A stretch of DNA of 22,858 nt from Candidatus Peregrinibacteria bacterium (GTDB lineage: Bacteria > Patescibacteriota > Gracilibacteria > UM-FILTER-43-11). The DNA lies in contig JAUXDO010000007.1 of NCBI GenBank assembly GCA_030618315.1, positions 1 through 22,858 of the forward strand, in the 5' to 3' direction. How positions within the stretch are numbered: the first letter of the stretch is position 1; each line of letters begins with the position of its first letter. Positions 20,354 to 22,858 of this stretch are shown here, in pieces. The notes under the pieces were generated by a model. The model worked only from the letters and a program-made list of their open reading frames with translations, was not told the DNA's origin and made no database searches. Made by a program: the position numbers and the translations under genes.

Positions 20354-22765
20354 ATGTACGATCCATCCAAAATAGAACCCAAATGGCAGGAATATTGGGT
20401 AAAAAACAAGACATTTAAGGCAGAAGTAGATTCAAAAAAAGATAAGTACTACGTACTCGACATGTTCCCTTACCCAAGCGGTTCAGGGCTTCATGTGGGT
20501 CATCCGGAAGGCTACACAGCCACCGATATAATCTGCCGATATAAGAGAATGAAAGGTCTAAATGTCCTTCATCCGATGGGATGGGATGCATTTGGTTTGC
20601 CGGCAGAGAATTACGCGATTAAAACAGGTCAGCATCCAAGCAAAATTACAGAAGAAAACATCAAAACTTTCAAAAAGCAGATCCAGTCAATCGGCTTTAG
20701 TTACGACTGGGATAGGGAAGTAGATACAACAGACCCTGATTACTACAAATGGACGCAGTGGATATTTTTACAACTCTATAACAAAGGTCTCGCATATGAG
20801 GCTGAACTGCCAATCAACTGGTGCCCAGAGTGCAAAACCGGTATCGCGAATGAGGAAGTCGTCGATGGTAAGTGTGAGCGCTGTAAAACTGAAACCACCA
20901 AGAAAATGCTTCGCCAATGGGTGCTTAAAATCACTGAATACGCAGACCGTCTCCTCGAAGATCTAAAAGATGTGGACTGGCCAGAGCCGATTAAAATTAT
21001 GCAGGAGAACTGGATTGGAAGAAGCTATGGTGCGGATGTCGATTTTAAAGTAAAAGATTCAGATGAAAATATCCGTGTCTACACAACTCGTCCGGATACA
21101 CTTTTTGGTGCAACTTATATGGTTCTTTCACCGGAACATCCACTCGTCTATAAACTAGTTACCGACAAATACAAAGAAAAGGTGGAAAAATACAAGGAAT
21201 TTGCCATAAAAAAGAGTGATTTGGAGCGTACAGATCTGAATAAAAATAAAACCGGTGAATTTATCGGCGCTTATGCAATTAACCCTGTAAATGGCGAAGA
21301 AATCCCAATCTGGATAGCGGATTATGTGCTTATGGGGTACGGAACAGGTGCGATCATGTGTGTACCTGCTCACGATATTCGTGACTGGGAATTTGCAAAG
21401 AAATTCGATATTCCAATGGTTGAAGTAATCAAAGGCGGAGATATTGAAAAAGAGGCATATATTGGTGACGGTGAACTTATAAACTCAGATTTTTTAAATG
21501 GAATGGATGTTGCGCAGTCAATCTCCAAAATGGTCCGTTGGCTTGAAGAAAAGAGCATCGGAAAGGGTGCAGTCAATTACAAACTAAAAGACTGGGTATT
21601 TTCCCGTCAGCGATACTGGGGTGAGCCAATACCAATCGTCAATTGTGAAAAGTGCGGAATCGTACCGCTCGATGAAAAAGATCTGCCATTACTTCTCCCA
21701 AATGTTGAAAAATATGAACCGACAGGAACAGGCGAAAGTCCGCTTGCAGGAATCGACGAATGGGTAAATTGTGAATGTCCTAAATGCAGTGGTCCAGCCA
21801 AGCGTGAAACTAACACTATGCCACAATGGGCAGGCAGTTGCTGGTATTATCTGCGCTACCTGAGTCCGGACTCCAAAAACAGATTCGTAGATGAGCAAGA
21901 AGAAAAATACTGGATGAACGTCGATTTATACGTCGGCGGGGCAGAGCATGCCGTACTACATTTACTCTATGCCCGTTTCTGGCATAAGGTTTTATTCGAT
22001 CTTGGTTTTGTAAAAGACAAAGAACCATTCCAAAAACTTATGAATCAGGGGCTTATTCTTGGTGAAGATGGCGAAAAGATGAGTAAATCCCGCGGAAACG
22101 TAATAAATCCCGATGAAGTAATCACAAAATATGGTGCTGACACTCTCCGTTTATACGAAATGTTTATGGGGCCATTTGAAGCCGTAAAACCATGGAGTAT
22201 GAAATCCATCGAAGGATCATTCCGCTTTCTTCAAAAAGTCTGGCGTATTGTGGAGGAGGGAGAAGTTGTCGATGAAATTTCTGTAAGGACGCGAGATCTC
22301 GCGTCTCTACAGAAATTACTCCACAAAACTATCAAAAAAGTTGGAGAAGATATCGAAAATTTCCGTTTTAACACCGCTATTTCCCAAATGATGATTCTCG
22401 CAAATGATGTTCAGAAGCATAAGGCAGTCAGCAAGCCATTAATGGAGAAATTTGTAAAAATACTATCCCCATTCGCCCCGCATCTCTGCGAGGAAATTTG
22501 GGAAAAGCTTGGCCACAAAGAAACTCTCGCTTACGAACCCTGGCCTGAATTTGATGCAAAATTAGTCGTCGATGACACATTTGAACTCGTTTTTTCAGTT
22601 AATGGAAAGGTTCGTGGTAAAAAAGAAGTCGCTATCGATATTACTGAAAAAGACGCGATCTCCTCTGCATTGGAAGACGAGGGGGTTAAGAGAAATGTTG
22701 AAGGAAAGGAGATTGTGAAGAAAATTTATGTACCGGGGAAGTTGGTGAATATTGTAATTCGCTAG
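20354..22765 (+). CDS. leuS: Leucyl-tRNA synthetase
   Basis: The class I enzyme charges tRNA-Leu with leucine. The 803-aa protein has the HIGH-type motif as HVGH (47-50) and KMSKS at 575-579. Cys clusters C157/C160/C174/C177 and C431/C434 with C473/C475/C478 may bind zinc. The editing domain shows the TTRPDTLFGATY segment and the C-terminal anticodon domain is complete. The length is slightly shorter than E. coli LeuS (860). Between core and anticodon domain, residues about 641-655 (ISVRTRDLASLQK) are encoded by a 42-bp palindrome, apparently an in-frame insertion in a linker that varies in this family. Confidence 0.97.
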   Translation: MYDPSKIEPKWQEYWVKNKTFKAEVDSKKDKYYVLDMFPYPSGSGLHVGHPEGYTATDIICRYKRMKGLNVLHPMGWDAFGLPAENYAIKTGQHPSKITEENIKTFKKQIQSIGFSYDWDREVDTTDPDYYKWTQWIFLQLYNKGLAYEAELPINWCPECKTGIANEEVVDGKCERCKTETTKKMLRQWVLKITEYADRLLEDLKDVDWPEPIKIMQENWIGRSYGADVDFKVKDSDENIRVYTTRPDTLFGATYMVLSPEHPLVYKLVTDKYKEKVEKYKEFAIKKSDLERTDLNKNKTGEFIGAYAINPVNGEEIPIWIADYVLMGYGTGAIMCVPAHDIRDWEFAKKFDIPMVEVIKGGDIEKEAYIGDGELINSDFLNGMDVAQSISKMVRWLEEKSIGKGAVNYKLKDWVFSRQRYWGEPIPIVNCEKCGIVPLDEKDLPLLLPNVEKYEPTGTGESPLAGIDEWVNCECPKCSGPAKRETNTMPQWAGSCWYYLRYLSPDSKNRFVDEQEEKYWMNVDLYVGGAEHAVLHLLYARFWHKVLFDLGFVKDKEPFQKLMNQGLILGEDGEKMSKSRGNVINPDEVITKYGADTLRLYEMFMGPFEAVKPWSMKSIEGSFRFLQKVWRIVEEGEVVDEISVRTRDLASLQKLLHKTIKKVGEDIENFRFNTAISQMMILANDVQKHKAVSKPLMEKFVKILSPFAPHLCEEIWEKLGHKETLAYEPWPEFDAKLVVDDTFELVFSVNGKVRGKKEVAIDITEKDAISSALEDEGVKRNVEGKEIVKKIYVPGKLVNIVIR
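22276..22317. repeat. Palindromic repeat inside leuS
   Basis: A 42-bp inverted repeat centred at 22296/22297: outer arms AATTTCTGTA and TACAGAAATT, inner GACGCGAGA and TCTCGCGTC, with only two mismatched pairs out of 21. It keeps the leuS frame open. Confidence 0.85.
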
Positions 22766-22858
22766 CGCTGTGGATTATGCTCCTAAAGTCGCGTGGATGT
22801 TGCTCGAGTACTCGCTGTGGATGAGCCCTGACGGGCGTGGATTACGTTTTTTTGCATT
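22766..22858. repeat. Second GTGGAT-box array, after leuS
   Basis: GTGGAT boxes start at 22770, 22793, 22817 and 22837 (steps 23, 24, 20), separated by hairpin spacers such as GCTCGAGTACTCGC and GCCC-TGAC-GGGC. The opening GCTGTGGATTATGCTC is identical to 4368-4382, and GCTCGAGTACTCGC occurs inverted at 4531-4544. A T-run (22846-22852) near the end may make it act as a terminator. The array runs to the window edge. Confidence 0.8.

Noticed and set aside
1..22858. Recoding of TGA as glycine (Gracilibacteria/Absconditabacteria code)
   Set aside because: TGA ends rnhB and the Janus-like gene at family-typical positions, and long genes such as leuS contain no internal TGA.

Overview
The window is AT-rich, gene-dense bacterial DNA. 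It carries 23 protein genes longer than about 60 codons that look real, several shorter ones and three tRNA genes. Reading frames are intact with TAA, TAG and TGA all acting as stops (TGA ends rnhB and the Janus-like gene), so the standard bacterial code applies. The mix of informational genes (leuS, rnhB, type-4 uracil-DNA glycosylase), cell-envelope sugar genes, many short unrecognised proteins, sparse Shine-Dalgarno sites and 5' leaders such as AATAAAAAT suggests a Patescibacteria/CPR-type genome, possibly near Peregrinibacteria. That placement is inference from style; nothing here is phylogenetically decisive.

Layout. 1-2560: the end of a GNAT acetyltransferase, then a minus-strand run of six small genes. 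In transcription order these are a 65-aa unknown, a single-domain response regulator, a helical unknown, a Janus/Ocnus (phosphohistidine-phosphatase-like) protein overlapping an Mth938-domain protein by ATGA, and a 113-aa unknown. 2663-2914: divergent tRNA-Val(UAC) and tRNA-Glu(CUC). 2915-3309: a gene-free stretch of hairpins with a repeated loop core. 3310-8923: uracil-DNA glycosylase, a small unknown, a hairpin array of GTGGAT boxes, rnhB, a Wzx-type flippase, a nested palindrome, a secreted zinc-peptidase candidate and an N-formylglutamate amidohydrolase family gene. 9032-10425: acylphosphatase, an S23/four-helix-bundle gene bracketed by inverted repeats, and a DUF1361 membrane protein. 10516-13987: sugar metabolism, comprising a half-length NDP-hexose 2,3-dehydratase, glmS and rfbB. 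14082-14242: tRNA-His, then an altered copy of its 3' half and a terminator. 14337-15881: small unknowns and a conserved-TM-helix (mechanosensitive-channel-like) protein. 16100-20214: three consecutive modules, each a large unknown helical protein on + followed by a small convergent gene on -, tails overlapping. 20354-22765: leuS, then another GTGGAT array.

How genes fit together. RfbB makes the 4-keto-6-deoxy sugar nucleotide that 2,3-dehydratases use, GlmS feeds amino-sugar synthesis, and the flippase could export the lipid-linked product, so the middle of the window suggests surface glycan synthesis. The most unusual parts are the three-module locus at 16.1-20.2 kb, the tRNA-His half copy with a swapped T-stem, the palindrome inside leuS, and several intergenic hairpin-array families.
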